Under the pieces are notes generated by a model. It saw nothing but the letters and a program-made list of their open reading frames with translations, searched no databases and was not told where the DNA came from. A stretch of 64,000 nucleotides of DNA from Sipunculus nudus (lineage: Eukaryota > Annelida > Sipuncula > Golfingiida > Sipunculidae): the NCBI GenBank assembly GCA_026874595.1, contig CM049316.1, forward strand, positions 58,105,676-58,169,675. The letters are read 5' to 3'. Shown piece after piece: positions 24,995 through 31,295 of this stretch. Made by a program: the position numbers and the translations under genes. Position 1 is the first letter of the stretch, and the number at the start of each line of letters is the position of its first letter.

Positions 24995-27565
24995 TCCACA
25001 CGTTGGAAGTATTTCTGTTTCAAGTAAATTAAAAATTAAAAATAATTAAAGTTAAATAATTTATTGATAAAATTATCTTGACAACAGCTAGGAGTATCCT
25101 ATTAACCGTCACGAAACAACAAAAAGATTTATAATAATTATAATAATAATAATAAAGAGAGAGAATTAAACAATCTTGTATTTGCAAGAGTGACAGTAGA
25201 AAGTTCTCGAAGTAAGCGTCATTGCTCCTATAAATTTCATAATCTTGATATGTCGCGTTGAATCTCTTACATTAATGACATGCAGGTATGACACTTCCCG
25301 TGTTAAAGGAATATCAGTTACATGTCACGATGGTTGTGTGTTGTAGTTGAAGCCCCTGCCCGATCCAACCTTGTGGGAATCATTGTTGGATCAACGATCG
25401 GAGGCTTGGTGCTGATCGCTGTCATCATAGTGGTGGCTATTGTAATCTCAAAGAAAATGGCCAACAGTAAAGTGGAGGGCTCAGACTCCGTACCCATGCA
25501 TCCAATGGGTAAGTAAACATATATATCATAAAGTTCTTGTGTATTACGACATGTAATATTTTCATATTTTTACTCTTTTTTAACTTCCATTTCATCTGAT
25601 AAGACTATAAGGGTATCGATGTAGCTTTCAAGGTAGCAGTTCTTGTAAAATTTCCCTAATTCAAAATCAGCACAAAGATATTAAAATTTATTTTAAGACC
25701 CATATATTACATGTCCGCATCTCATAGTGAGTGGTAATGGAAAAAAGATCAACAGTCATTAATAAAGTTTATTCCCACTTTGTGCACACGTAGCCAGGTC
25801 ACAAACATAGTAATGGTGCTCCATCCAAACTAAACCATAGTACTAAGCCATAGTACTAAACAGTAAAATAGGTAGTAACATAAGCAGTTGTATCAGCACG
25901 TAATAAGCACGTAACAAGTATGTAATTAGCAACAGGGCCGTTGAGAATACATTAAGACCAAATTATCCCTTTAAACCAAACTTCTATCAAAACTAGCAAT
26001 TCACCTTGCTCGAGAAATAAACGGCAAAATCATCTCCTATAAAACCATGCGTTACCAACAACATATGCGTGCACGTTCAAATCCAGACTTTCCTAGAGCT
26101 AATACAAGCTAAAGACATGCGTTTCCCTGGGTAATTTAAACATGGAAACCTGAAAACACCATCTGGCCAAAATAGCTCTCTGATGGCCCCTCGACCGACC
26201 GTCAGACAAAATGGCTTTCATCATACGTGACTAACCCTGTCCCATCACGATCGCTATTCTCAGCCAAGTTCCGCTGCCTAACATAGAGTCAAATACCGAC
26301 AAAAAACTGACAATAAGCTGCCATACGCGACCAAGTACCACATATCTTTGATGGCTCTTCCACATAAATATAATTTTAAACATGGTACATTTTTTCTTAT
26401 TGATGGTACACTTATCGTTGAAATTTAATTTTCATATCATATTTGATATTTAAACAATTATTTTTTTTCAAATGAAACGAATGTGTTTCAGTTGAGAAAA
26501 ACGATTTTCCACTAATAGCGACACCTATCGGTGATGACTAGTATTTAGTGTTCAGGTCAGGTTTAGTGCTCAGGACTTATTCCTTTAATGGAGAGCTTCA
26601 TACCGGAGCCGCTGACTTTCATATGTTTTAACGAAAACCTCGAGACTGACTGAGGATAAGGTTTCGTTAGGATATATTTAGATTTACAGCTCCGTTCATA
26701 GTCACTAATGATCAAGGTAGCTTTTTTTGTCGTATTTTGAGATGAAAAATCAAGTTGTACTATATATAAATTATCTATAATAAATGTTAATTTATTAAAC
26801 ACATATGTGTTTTATTGTAATTATTTGCTGTACAGAGAAAGGTGAAGCGTTCGGAGCCAGCAGGCCGGTGGCAGATAACCATTACAGACCGAACGCCCAG
26901 CCCGCATCTAGCTCCAGGCCTCCTTCTGCTGCTGTCTACGTGTCTCCCAAGGCTGCATCCAGGGCCTCCAGCAAGCCTCAATCCAGACAGGAGGACAGGC
27001 CTTCATCCAGAACTGACTCCAGGCCATCATCCAGACTTAGCAGCCGACCTGTGTCCAGGGCCTCTAGCGGAGGTCAGTGAACCTATAAAACCATTAAACA
27101 CCAGGAATGCAATCAGGTCGCCTCCTTTGCCAGTATAAAACTAGATCCTACCTTTTATCCGGATTGGCATCAAACTTAAATTTGGATTTCGGGGGCTGGC
27201 CCTTGCCCCATGGCAATTCAAGGAATTAAGTTTGCATAATCCTGCTAACAGGCAAACAGGCAAGGGGTGAAAACATTACCTTCTTGGCGAAGGAAACATT
27301 CCTGCACGTAATGTAGTAAACTACTGAGGCAAGTCAATGTAAAAAAGTTAGAGGTTTCATTAACAGTTTATACCCAGATTTAGAATTTACTAGTATTAAT
27401 GTATTAATGTATTAACATGAATGAACCTTTACCAACCATTTAAGGTAATTACCTTAACAGATTATTATAGATTAAATGTATATGTGGGTTTTTTTTTCAG
27501 GAGGAGGGGCAGTGGTTGTTGCTCACGGACCAAGCACAACAAGTGAACTTCCTGCGGCCGAGTAA
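569..27565 (+). CDS. REJ-family single-pass membrane protein (5' partial, 23 exons)
   Basis: This span is a spliced gene; the exons are listed separately. I joined exons by AG/GT sites; all phases agree and the sum is 3,696 nt, giving 1,231 residues plus TAA. Residues 1-~590 form an REJ-type module: an A-G-S-C start, PLTYSWD, a second S-F-D-P-D ... TYTWTC block, and several Y-x-F-x-V strands. Then follow RRRRKR (649-654), a Cys-rich GAIN-like stretch (672-855), a GPS motif (856-894), a Thr/Ser linker (895-954), a small domain (955-~1060), a membrane span (~1086-1111) and a Ser/Arg-rich tail to 1231. Sea urchin REJ proteins act at the sperm surface in egg recognition, and polycystin-1 shares REJ and GPS. 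Here PLAT and the multi-span channel are absent, so it resembles single-pass REJ proteins. The start and N-terminal domains lie before the window. The function is inferred from family only. Confidence 0.87.
714..1803. other. Intron 1 of REJ gene
   Basis: Contains a (TA)n tract at 1081-1170. Otherwise AT-rich with no open frame showing recognisable sequence on either strand. Confidence 0.6.
1081..1170. repeat. (TA)n microsatellite
   Basis: About 45 TA units with one TG interruption. Confidence 0.95.
1804..1898 (+). CDS. REJ gene exon 2
   Basis: Acceptor GATTTAAG, donor GAG|GTAAGT. It completes a split Gly codon and encodes residues 49-80 ([17 protein letters not shown]...), the helix-like stretch between the first W-D strand and the L-x-x-G-Y-x-Y-x-F strand of the next exon. 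Confidence 0.83.
1899..3842. other. Intron 2 of REJ gene
   Basis: 1.9 kb with no recognisable coding sequence. A 72-codon open frame at 2226-2444 has no family features. A short hairpin (CGGACCCA ... TGGGTCCG) lies near 2618-2650. The rest is AT-rich. Confidence 0.55.
3843..4058 (+). CDS. REJ gene exon 3
   Basis: A polypyrimidine tract plus CAG precedes CTGGCGGCA; donor AGC|GTAAGT. It has 72 codons, phase 0 on both sides, residues 81-152. [18 protein letters not shown] and the later C in TQSPCVSN match REJ family strands. Confidence 0.9.
4349..4407. repeat. (TA)n microsatellite in intron 3
   Basis: TA repeat with one TTTA interruption. Confidence 0.95.
4507..4624 (+). CDS. REJ gene exon 4
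   Basis: Acceptor TTTTCACAG, donor ACTG|GTACGT. Residues 153-191 end in KYQITAT, which joins to VRVENSAGE in the next exon to give a continuous beta strand. The open frame beyond the donor (to 4716) is read-through into an intronic repeat and was not used. Confidence 0.85.
4644..4903 (+). repeat. Intronic repeat, copy 1 (intron 4)
   Basis: Shares long collinear blocks with 7486-7845: CCAGAGGTCGTT, GACACTGTGGACGGCC-like, AAGTCCTnACnACAAAAA, GAACGGACTACA, CCTCTTCACTA and AACAGCAGAGT. It starts about 20 nt after the exon 4 donor. The remaining part of intron 4 (4904-5761) shows nothing I recognise. Confidence 0.75.
5762..5967 (+). CDS. REJ gene exon 5
   Basis: Acceptor TCTTTTCCAG. Residues 192-260 contain [17 protein letters not shown] and MTYTWTC, the second classic REJ/PKD block. 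The donor at 5968 (GAGAAG|GTGACA) keeps phase 0 with exon 6. A second in-phase GT at 5983 would add five residues, so the 3' edge is less sure than the rest. Confidence 0.82.
6046..6079. repeat. (TA)n microsatellite in intron 5
   Basis: Short TA repeat just after exon 5. The rest of intron 5 is AT-rich without features. Confidence 0.9.
6662..6770. repeat. Compound (TC)n(TA)n microsatellite
   Basis: TC repeat at about 6662-6710 runs directly into TA repeat to 6770, 23 nt before exon 6. The intron 5 acceptor polypyrimidine context is therefore unusual. Confidence 0.95.
6794..6921 (+). CDS. REJ gene exon 6
   Basis: Acceptor ACATTGTAG, donor GGAAT|GTAAGA. Residues 261-302 include KSCYGRHDG, then IPGSVLEPG leading into MYKFSLSL of exon 7. 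This is the W-x-C ... C ... L-x-P-G-x-Y-x-F pattern of REJ domains. Confidence 0.85.
7486..7845 (+). repeat. Intronic repeat, copy 2 (intron 6)
   Basis: Collinear with 4644-4903 but with an extra ~90-nt AT-rich segment near 7545-7640. Both copies lie in the same orientation as the host gene. The family is not recognised; it may be an ancient dispersed element or a local duplication. Confidence 0.75.
8139..8338 (+). CDS. REJ gene exon 7
   Basis: Acceptor TGTTTTACAG, donor GACGACG|GTAAGT. Residues 303-369: [16 protein letters not shown], then [12 protein letters not shown], a repeat of the strand pattern seen in exon 3. Confidence 0.9.
8886..9067 (+). CDS. REJ gene exon 8
   Basis: Acceptor TTATTAAAG, donor TCG|GTGAGC. 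Residues 370-430 hold three Cys (NCIGQ, RRCASF, IVCRDL) and [13 protein letters not shown]. Codon use and GC content rise sharply over the flanking introns, as in the other exons. Confidence 0.88.
9536..9601 (+). CDS. REJ gene exon 9 (short)
   Basis: A 66-nt exon, acceptor TTTTCCAG, donor AAC|GTGAGT, phase 0 at both ends. It encodes [19 protein letters not shown] and three more residues (431-452). Skipping it would keep the frame, so it could be a cassette exon. Confidence 0.8.
10171..10345 (+). CDS. REJ gene exon 10
   Basis: Acceptor TTTCCTGCAG, donor CACCTG|GTAAGT. Residues 453-510, including [16 protein letters not shown] and IYSGFLPPG. Together with exon 11 it forms another beta-sandwich-like segment. 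Confidence 0.87.
10682..10813 (+). CDS. REJ gene exon 11
   Basis: Acceptor TTTATTCCAG, donor TTCAG|GTATCT. Residues 511-554: [16 protein letters not shown] is Cys-rich, then [10 protein letters not shown]. It reads directly from the FLPPG end of exon 10 (split Gly codon). Confidence 0.86.
10921..11470. repeat. 30-bp minisatellite in intron 11
   Basis: About 18 tandem copies of a 30-bp unit containing CTTGAGTTACTGCCTCAGG and TTAAGTCCAGA. Units from about 10980 to 11300 are nearly identical; both edges decay, most strongly after 11310. Because 30 is a multiple of three, the array makes a 108-codon open frame that is not a gene. Confidence 0.95.
11691..11808 (+). CDS. REJ gene exon 12
   Basis: Acceptor ATTTTTCCAG, donor GTGGC|GTAAGT. 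Residues 555-593: [20 protein letters not shown] and [11 protein letters not shown], strongly helical. This is consistent with the alpha-helical subdomain of a GAIN-like fold N-terminal to the GPS. Confidence 0.86.
12685..12815 (+). CDS. REJ gene exon 13
   Basis: Acceptor TTTTGTTACAG, donor GACAA|GTAAGC. Residues 594-637: [19 protein letters not shown] then a second helix ([18 protein letters not shown]). It continues the helical subdomain of exon 12. Confidence 0.86.
13141..13345. repeat. (TAA)n ... (TTA)n ... (AGT)n tract in intron 13
   Basis: An ATA/TAA run is followed by a T-rich spacer and ATT runs, so the two halves can pair as a long hairpin; it then changes to (AGT)n with point variants. 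Confidence 0.85.
13530..13630 (+). CDS. REJ gene exon 14, polybasic site
   Basis: Acceptor TGTTCTTAG, donor GAT|GTATGT. Residues 638-671 are a low-complexity loop GGSSGSS followed by RRRRKR (codons at 13562-13579) and an acidic/Ala stretch. RRRRKR fits the furin/proprotein convertase rule R-x-K/R-R. Confidence 0.83.
13705..13721. repeat. G17 homopolymer
   Basis: A T run is followed by 17 consecutive G, immediately after exon 14. It is quadruplex-prone and a sequencing risk. Similar G or C runs occur at 22472-22486, 28455-28496, 35274-35286 and 35939-35950. Confidence 0.9.
13772..13928. mobile_element. Palindromic TA-flanked MITE, copy A (intron 14)
   Basis: Right end GGGGTTCCACTG|TA; the left end is eroded (ATGGAACCTCGCCTTGC). 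It has internal repeats of CGACCAC and the inverse GTGGTCG. Same family as 19089-19250, 20336-20518, 40122-40301 and more diverged 30422-30590. Confidence 0.8.
14375..14638 (+). CDS. REJ gene exon 15
   Basis: Acceptor GTCTTTCAG, donor CAG|GTGATC, phase 0 both ends. 88 codons, residues 672-759. A helix-like start ([16 protein letters not shown]) is followed by a C-S-N-C-T-N segment with N-glycosylation sequons (NDT, NIS, NCT). Confidence 0.9.
14680..14760. repeat. TTCGCG-rich dispersed repeat fragment
   Basis: Block ATTCGCGCGATC ... TTTTCGCG ... ACATTGTTTCGCGATCTA resembles the start of repeats at 29840-30250 and 45140-45560. Lies in intron 15. Confidence 0.45.
14861..14934. repeat. (TA)n and (TTTA)n microsatellites in intron 15
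   Basis: TA repeat at 14861-14889, then TTTA repeat (eight units) at about 14903-14934. Confidence 0.95.
15171..15695 (-). pseudogene. Non-LTR retrotransposon reverse transcriptase, C-terminal fragment
   Basis: A 174-codon open frame antisense in intron 15. Its central part ([18 protein letters not shown], then [18 protein letters not shown] and [10 protein letters not shown]) is the typical C-terminal end of non-LTR reverse transcriptase ORFs: the T-R-x1-3-G block, the W-N-x-L-P block and the FK-x-K-x-K-x-x-L tail. Upstream polymerase motifs are absent, so it is a 5'-truncated insertion, as is usual for target-primed reverse transcription. The clade (CR1/L2/Jockey-like) cannot be fixed by eye. 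Confidence 0.8.
15913..16180. repeat. (ATT)n/(AGT)n tract in intron 15
   Basis: Imperfect ATT, GTA and TTA repeats running up to 8 nt before the exon 16 acceptor. Confidence 0.85.
16188..16475 (+). CDS. REJ gene exon 16
   Basis: Acceptor TTATTTTCAG, donor CAG|GTGATA, phase 0 both ends, 96 codons (760-855). Four Cys in [13 protein letters not shown], then alternating hydrophobic strands ([16 protein letters not shown]) ending in SYGLQ. This is the beta part of a GAIN-like domain just before the GPS. Confidence 0.9.
16476..18607. other. Intron 16 of REJ gene, partly repeat-derived
   Basis: A stretch from about 16695 begins TACCGTATCTCCTTGATC and contains CTTAAATAGTACGCTC; related but rearranged pieces (GAGCGTACTTAAATAG, GCCGG) recur near 17475-17520. 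This suggests a degraded DNA transposon, but I cannot fix its ends. A GC-rich patch (17790-18200) is described separately. Confidence 0.35.
17790..18201 (+). other. GC-rich open patch in intron 16, unassigned
   Basis: GC content and coding-like composition rise above the intron. Two + frames stay open: 17808-18176 and 17893-18201. A third, before 17904, reads [20 protein letters not shown] and ends at TAA. The shift of open frame suggests a decayed mobile-element gene. No family recognised; it does not splice in frame into the REJ gene by any clear sites. Confidence 0.35.
18608..18723 (+). CDS. REJ gene exon 17, GPS motif
   Basis: Acceptor TTTGTCGCAG, donor GTCGG|GTAAGA. Residues 856-894 carry the GPS signature: C856-x2-W859-x4-W864-x4-C869 and C885-x-C887. 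The usual cleavage triplet H-L-S/T is replaced by Q889-L890-G891. The fold signature is clear; self-cleavage is unlikely because the nucleophile is missing. Confidence 0.88.
19089..19250. mobile_element. Palindromic TA-flanked MITE, copy B (intron 17)
   Basis: TA|CAGTGGAACCCCGCCTTGCG at the left and GGGTTCCACTA at the right form the inverted repeats. The internal CGACCAC units alternate with AATTACGACC. The element sits inside a TA microsatellite: short TA run on the left, a 65-bp run on the right. Confidence 0.88.
19247..19314. repeat. (TA)n microsatellite abutting MITE copy B
   Basis: About 33 TA units starting at the MITE terminal base. Confidence 0.95.
19656..19836 (+). CDS. REJ gene exon 18, Thr/Ser-rich linker
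   Basis: Acceptor TAATATTACAG, donor GTG|GTAAGA. Residues 895-954 are dominated by Thr, Ser, Ala and Pro ([24 protein letters not shown]), a mucin-like stalk probably O-glycosylated. It separates the GPS from the next domain. Confidence 0.87.
20336..20518. mobile_element. Palindromic TA-flanked MITE, copy C (intron 18)
   Basis: TA|CAGTGGAACCCCACAATTACG at the left and CGGTGTTTCACTG|TA at the right. Its internal order is inverted relative to copies A, B and D, so either strand orientation is tolerated within the gene. Confidence 0.85.
20728..20908 (+). CDS. REJ gene exon 19, juxtamembrane domain part 1
   Basis: Acceptor CTTATACAG, donor CCAG|GTAAAA. Residues 955-1014: [16 protein letters not shown] then a helix ([19 protein letters not shown]) and EDRIQNLDV. 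The strand-helix-strand order resembles small SEA-like or ferredoxin-like extracellular modules; I cannot assign a named family. Confidence 0.87.
20925..21405. repeat. ACGTAC/GTACGT-rich foldback region (intron 19)
   Basis: A hairpin at about 20946-20980 (CCACGTT ... AAACGTGG) is followed by ACGTAC/ACGTATG/GGACGTA motifs on one arm (21080-21165) and their complements (TACGTCC, CATACGTTC) on the other (21210-21380). This fits a subterminal region of the adjacent Harbinger element. Confidence 0.6.
22160..22981 (-). pseudogene. PIF/Harbinger (HARBI1-like) transposase, broken
   Basis: Antisense in intron 19. From 22981 the frame gives [20 protein letters not shown], then [12 protein letters not shown] (first catalytic D), [20 protein letters not shown], and [14 protein letters not shown] (second D region). 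At the G15 run (22472-22486) the frame slips into [18 protein letters not shown]. About 60-70 residues are then missing, and the C-terminal part ([20 protein letters not shown] ... [10 protein letters not shown]) follows in another frame. The missing part normally carries the third acidic catalytic residue, so the enzyme is dead. No MYB-like partner ORF was seen. Confidence 0.85.
23180..24560. other. Right part of intron 19
   Basis: Starts with GGCCTGATTTCGCTGGATGC and several TACGTAT motifs to about 23300, possibly the other end of the Harbinger element. The rest is AT-rich with no feature recognised. Confidence 0.4.
24561..24749 (+). CDS. REJ gene exon 20, juxtamembrane domain part 2
   Basis: Acceptor TCTTATTCAG, donor TCCAG|GTAAAG. 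Residues 1015-1077: [15 protein letters not shown], a helix ([16 protein letters not shown]), then [19 protein letters not shown]. It finishes the alpha/beta module begun in exon 19 and leads into the membrane span. Confidence 0.88.
24940..24991. repeat. (TA)n microsatellite in intron 20
   Basis: Pure TA repeat. The remainder of intron 20, and introns 21 and 22 (25509-26835, 27073-27500), hold nothing I can identify. Confidence 0.95.
25347..25508 (+). CDS. REJ gene exon 21, transmembrane segment
   Basis: Acceptor GTGTTGTAG, donor ATGG|GTAAGT. Residues 1078-1131 hold the only membrane span in the visible protein (~1086-1111: [16 protein letters not shown] then [10 protein letters not shown]), followed by the stop-transfer SKKMANSK. 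This sets the N-terminus outside and the C-terminus in the cytoplasm. Confidence 0.92.
26836..27072 (+). CDS. REJ gene exon 22, Ser/Arg-rich cytoplasmic tail
   Basis: Acceptor GCTGTACAG, donor CGGAG|GTCAGT. Residues 1132-1210 contain about a dozen S-R or S-S-R repeats ([17 protein letters not shown]), highly basic and proline-rich. This is plausibly a phosphorylated or cytoskeleton-binding tail. The repeat DNA is codon-varied, so it is not a recent microsatellite expansion. Confidence 0.88.
27501..27565 (+). CDS. REJ gene exon 23, terminal
   Basis: A long T tract plus CAG, then GAGGAGGGGC. It encodes [20 protein letters not shown], one further Glu (21 residues in all) and TAA at 27563-27565. 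The frame carried through all upstream exons ends exactly here. Confidence 0.85.
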
Positions 27566-27737
27566 CCCTGAAGTTATGATGACAGTCCCCGCCAGTAGTC
27601 GCACCGTACACACCGCCTTACCTCTCACGTGATTCCATCAAGGAAATAATACACAAATATGAACTCTGAAATCAGTATACTCCTTTATTATTAAGATCTA
27701 AGCATTACTGTAAAATTCAACAAGAAAAAAGAAGGAC

Positions 27738-27743
27738 ATTAAA
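27738..27743 (+). promoter_or_regulatory. Candidate poly(A) signal of REJ gene
   Basis: ATTAAA, the commonest variant of AATAAA, 173 nt after the stop. An AATAAA at 28055-28060 lies inside a foldback element and is a weaker alternative. Confidence 0.35.
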
Positions 27744-27782
27744 TGCTTTATCATTGTCCTTTTAATTTAGCCCATGATACAT

Positions 27783-28109
27783 AGACCAAGTTGTGGCTCT
27801 GTAGTATATACAGAGCCACAGGCCTCTGTCTTTATTTATTTTGCGAACTGGGCGCATGCAACGGAATGCGCAGCACTTGTTGTGCCCCCGCGTGTCAGTG
27901 CCTTCCCTGGTGAGCCAGTGTGATTGTGTCATGATTGTGTGCACGCATTACATCATCTTTGCTGGCAGAAACAATCGCGCCGGCTCATCAGGACGTACAC
28001 CCTAAACACAGGGTCGCACCAAAGCAGACATGTATGCGCTCCGTGCGCTAGAGAAATAAAGGCAGAGGAATGTGGCTCTGTATATAATACAGAGCCACAA
28101 CTGGGTCTA
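27783..28109. mobile_element. Foldback element with nested hairpins
   Basis: Inverted ends of about 60 bp: left TAGACCAAGTTGTGGCTC, right complement TAGACCCAGTTGTGGCTC. Each end itself contains a hairpin GTGGCTCTGTA ... TACAGAGCCAC, then CCTCTGnCTTTATTT. Flanking TA on both sides suggests a TA target duplication. The middle has no coding sequence. It begins about 215 nt after the REJ stop codon, so it may fall in or next to the 3' UTR. Confidence 0.85.
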
Positions 28110-28229
28110 GCAGGATGCAATACTCCGTCTGGTCGATAACTGTGATTTAAAACGAGGAGGGTATATTTTTCTGCAAAAAGTGTGCATGAGTTATGGTCAT
28201 TAGGGTGTAACTATTATGTACTAGACTAT

Positions 28230-28700
28230 AATCCTTTTTTTGCGGAGATAATCGCCTTCATTTTTAATGCTAATATATCTAATTCTATCCCAGGTGTTTA
28301 CCTCAGCAGAGTTTCATTCATGTTTGGGACTAGGTGAAAGGGGTAACACCTGTTTCATTTAATTTTACATCCTCGTGTTACTGAGGTCAGGTGCCTACTG
28401 TACATTGGGGCCCTGGGTGTGTATTCTCCATTGCTGTCTCATATCACTGAGGAACCCCCCCCCCCCCCCCCCCCCCAAGACTGGGGGGGGGGGGGGCACA
28501 ACCTACATATAAAATATTAAGCGTGCAGAGCACTCACCCTTGGTGGGGACAGACCGTAAAAAATCTTACCGCACGTAGACTGGAATTTGAACTCTTATTT
28601 CCCAGCTCTGTCAGTAGATCTACATCATGTAATACTAGATCACAGGATATCTCGCTGTGTCGTACCAGCAACGCTCAGCCACCCCGTGACATGACCGAGG
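28230..28700 (-). mobile_element. tRNA-derived SINE, diverged copy
   Basis: Shares order with 48715-49075: GGAGnTAAnCGCCTnCATTTTT, TTAATGCTA, GGGCCCTGGGT, CACTGAGGAnCCCC, GCAGAGCnCT, CCCTnGGTGGGG and GACCGT. On the - strand it starts with a decayed tRNA-like head near 28680 (GAGTTCAAATTCC as B box). It contains the C22/G14 palindrome. Confidence 0.65.
28455..28496. repeat. C22-AAGACT-G14 palindrome
   Basis: 22 C, six other bases, then 14 G. At the same place the relative at 49000 has only ACCCCCGAAAGG. It is either a true hairpin expansion inside the SINE or an assembly artefact. Confidence 0.85.
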
Positions 28701-29840
28701 TAGGCGGTTCACTACTTTATCCTGCTAAAATATAACAAGTTAAAGATGTTGTAATAACACGTTGATCTATGGAACTATTCGGACGAGTGTGAAATTTACT
28801 CTCAGCAACATCCGTATCGATCTTCTCTCTTGAGAAACTTTTGGTCTGCAGATCTGTGTGGTATAAATTAAGCACGCCAGCAAGCACTCGGGAAGGATTT
28901 GTTTATCTCCATAGCCAGTTAATAAACAGAAATATCACAGGAGAAAAAGTTAAAATGGAATTAAAAACAAAGTATCTTCATCCAAAATTGTCCCTTTTTA
29001 TATGTTTTAAATTACTCGGTTTCCATGGCGATGGCATATGTTAGGTAAGTCTGAAATTTACGTTAGGTGATATTGCATTTATTTGCGACTGCTTGTATCA
29101 CGTGTGTCGGTTTGTTAAAACAAAGAGAAAACTTGTACTAAATTAACATAAGGACAGTTAGAATAAAGACAGAAATAAAACGAAAACAGACGTGTCTCTC
29201 TGGTGAAGCTAGTCTTATTTCAGAGATTCTATGTACAAGTTACGTTTGTAAACGATTATAAATACGAGATTCTCTGATTCTGAGAGTCTGTGATGCAAGT
29301 CACTTCATTTGTTTTAGACTGATGGTTGTCACGAAAATTAAATTGATGCACAAGCAAATTTGCATTGTTTTATATTTGTGTGTGTGTGTTCCTGACAGGT
29401 ATTACTGATGTTTGCAGTTAAGCGTACGAACAAGATATATGCATCACTCAAAATTTTAAAGTTTGTATAAAATATAATTCCTCATGAATCATGTATCATT
29501 CAGCAAAACACACAATTTTCATTGAATATGCATGAACTTGTAATATACCAAATGCAAACGTATAATATATGACGGGAATCCGTTTAAATTCACAAAATTC
29601 ACCTAAAATTCACCTGTAATCCCCGTGGGAGATCATGTAATGAAATGTACTGGTTTCTATGATGCTACATTTGCAAAACCTCCTTTGTCACTTTCGTTAT
29701 GGGATTATTCCGAAATTTCTGGCCCGACATCCAGAAATTCATGGGTCAAAGTCAGTATCACCTCAGTTAAATCCAGTGCCAGGTCGGCAAGCTTTTGAGG
29801 GAGTATATGTCCCTCTCACTACATACGTGGTTGTCTTCAT
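28700..29840. other. Intergenic, no feature seen
   Basis: AT-rich; short open frames lack recognisable content. Confidence 0.5.
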
Positions 29841-30250
29841 ATTCGGGTGGTTAACAATTCGCTATTATTAATTTTCATTGTTTCGCCGGTGTAGGATTTT
29901 CGCGATCGGACTATAATATAACTTAAACTCAGTATATCAGTTATTTTATAGTTCATTCATGTCAAATAATGTGTTCGCAAAATCGTATCAATTTGACTTT
30001 GACCCGAATCAACATCAGACGAATTTAACTTATTGTTCATTTTATACTGCCAGATAGTTCATAAGATCTACTATAATTATAATAGCAATCCTTGATTGAT
30101 GAGTATCATACACGACCTGTTATTATTTATAACTTCGACGATTGGGTTACCTACTCACGTAGGTTATATGTTCGCGATAATTCCCCTTATGCGAATTTTG
30201 CAAATCCTAAAATGTCGCGAACAAATCGGCAGCCACAGCATAGGTTATTT
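29840..30250. repeat. TTCGCG-rich dispersed repeat, copy 1
   Basis: Starts ATTCGCTATTATTAATTTTC and CATTGTTTCG, then GGATTTTCGCGATC; ends TTCGCGATAATT, GCGAATTTTGCAAAT, TGTCGCGAACAAATCGGCAG CC. The same order of blocks occurs at 45140-45560. Class unknown. Confidence 0.45.
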
Positions 30251-30421
30251 TATACAATTGCATAGTGCAGCAGGCCCGTACACATCTACTATAAAATCGT
30301 CCCAATGAGCCATTGACATACTTCGTTGTTTCTTCATTTGTTTCGTGAGGACATCCGGATTTAGCCGGAAAAAAATAAAGTAAGTTCACGCGACCTAATG
30401 TGAACGACCTAGGATATTTAT

Positions 30422-30590
30422 ACAGTAAACCTTGCCTAACGACCATCTCAGTATAGCAACCACCTTTAAACAACGACCACTTGTTCACTATATATAAGAC
30501 CTCGCTTGCACGACAACCTCGAAAATGCTTCAACTTAATCGACTTATCATCGAGGTCCCATTGGTGGCCGTAATTTAGAGGTTTTACTGT
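30422..30590. mobile_element. Palindromic TA-flanked MITE, copy E (diverged)
   Basis: TACAGTAAACCTTGCCTAACG at the left and GAGGTTTTACTGTA at the right, with internal AACGACCA units. A diverged relative of copies A-D, lying downstream of the TLR gene. Confidence 0.75.
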
Positions 30591-31156
30591 AATTGTATAG
30601 ATTTAATCAGTTTCCATAAATTTTTCTTATGGATTTTATCCCTTTCGTTCACATGTTTATCGTGGAACCATTTAACGGGTATATTTCAGTTACAGATTTA
30701 TTATGTTACATATTTACATGTTATTTTTATAATCATCACTCCAGTCAATGCAAATGATGTTAACATCTATCATATTTGGGAAAACGTATATGCTCCTGTG
30801 TTTTTCACAATATATACCGGCAATTAACATATGCGTATATAAAGGCTGGTATGAGAAACCACACGAAAAACTAAAGTATGCATGCATATTTATACGTCAT
30901 ATTTACAATAAAATCCGCATTTTAGAAACCTTTTAACTATTGTCCACGCACATATCCTCTCCGTCGGTTATTTACATCCATTTGGAAGTACTGAGACATA
31001 GCATCGTTAATCGAGAATACAGAACTTGCAAAATTAGTTTTTTTTCCTGGCCACTGGATGTGGGTTTGATTTTGCTTATTTCTTAACGCATCGATTAACC
31101 GCAATTTCATAGTCTTATGCTAAATTACCTATGCATAGAATACAATACTGGTGCAA

Positions 31157-31162
31157 TTTATT
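31157..31162 (-). promoter_or_regulatory. Candidate poly(A) signal of TLR gene
   Basis: AATAAA on the - strand, 134-139 nt beyond the TLR stop codon. Confidence 0.45.
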
Positions 31163-31295
31163 CTAAATGAATTAAAACAAAAATTAAATACACTCTGATG
31201 TGTAAACTGTCACAAGAAAAAATGCGCGCAGGAAATTTATGTTGTGAAAACGGGCACGTTTTCGTAATTTTACAGGCCCCATTTTTTATATTTTC

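Noticed and set aside
569-27565. Polycystin-1 orthologue
   Set aside because: REJ and GPS are shared, but only one membrane span is present and there is no PLAT domain or channel region before the stop codon.
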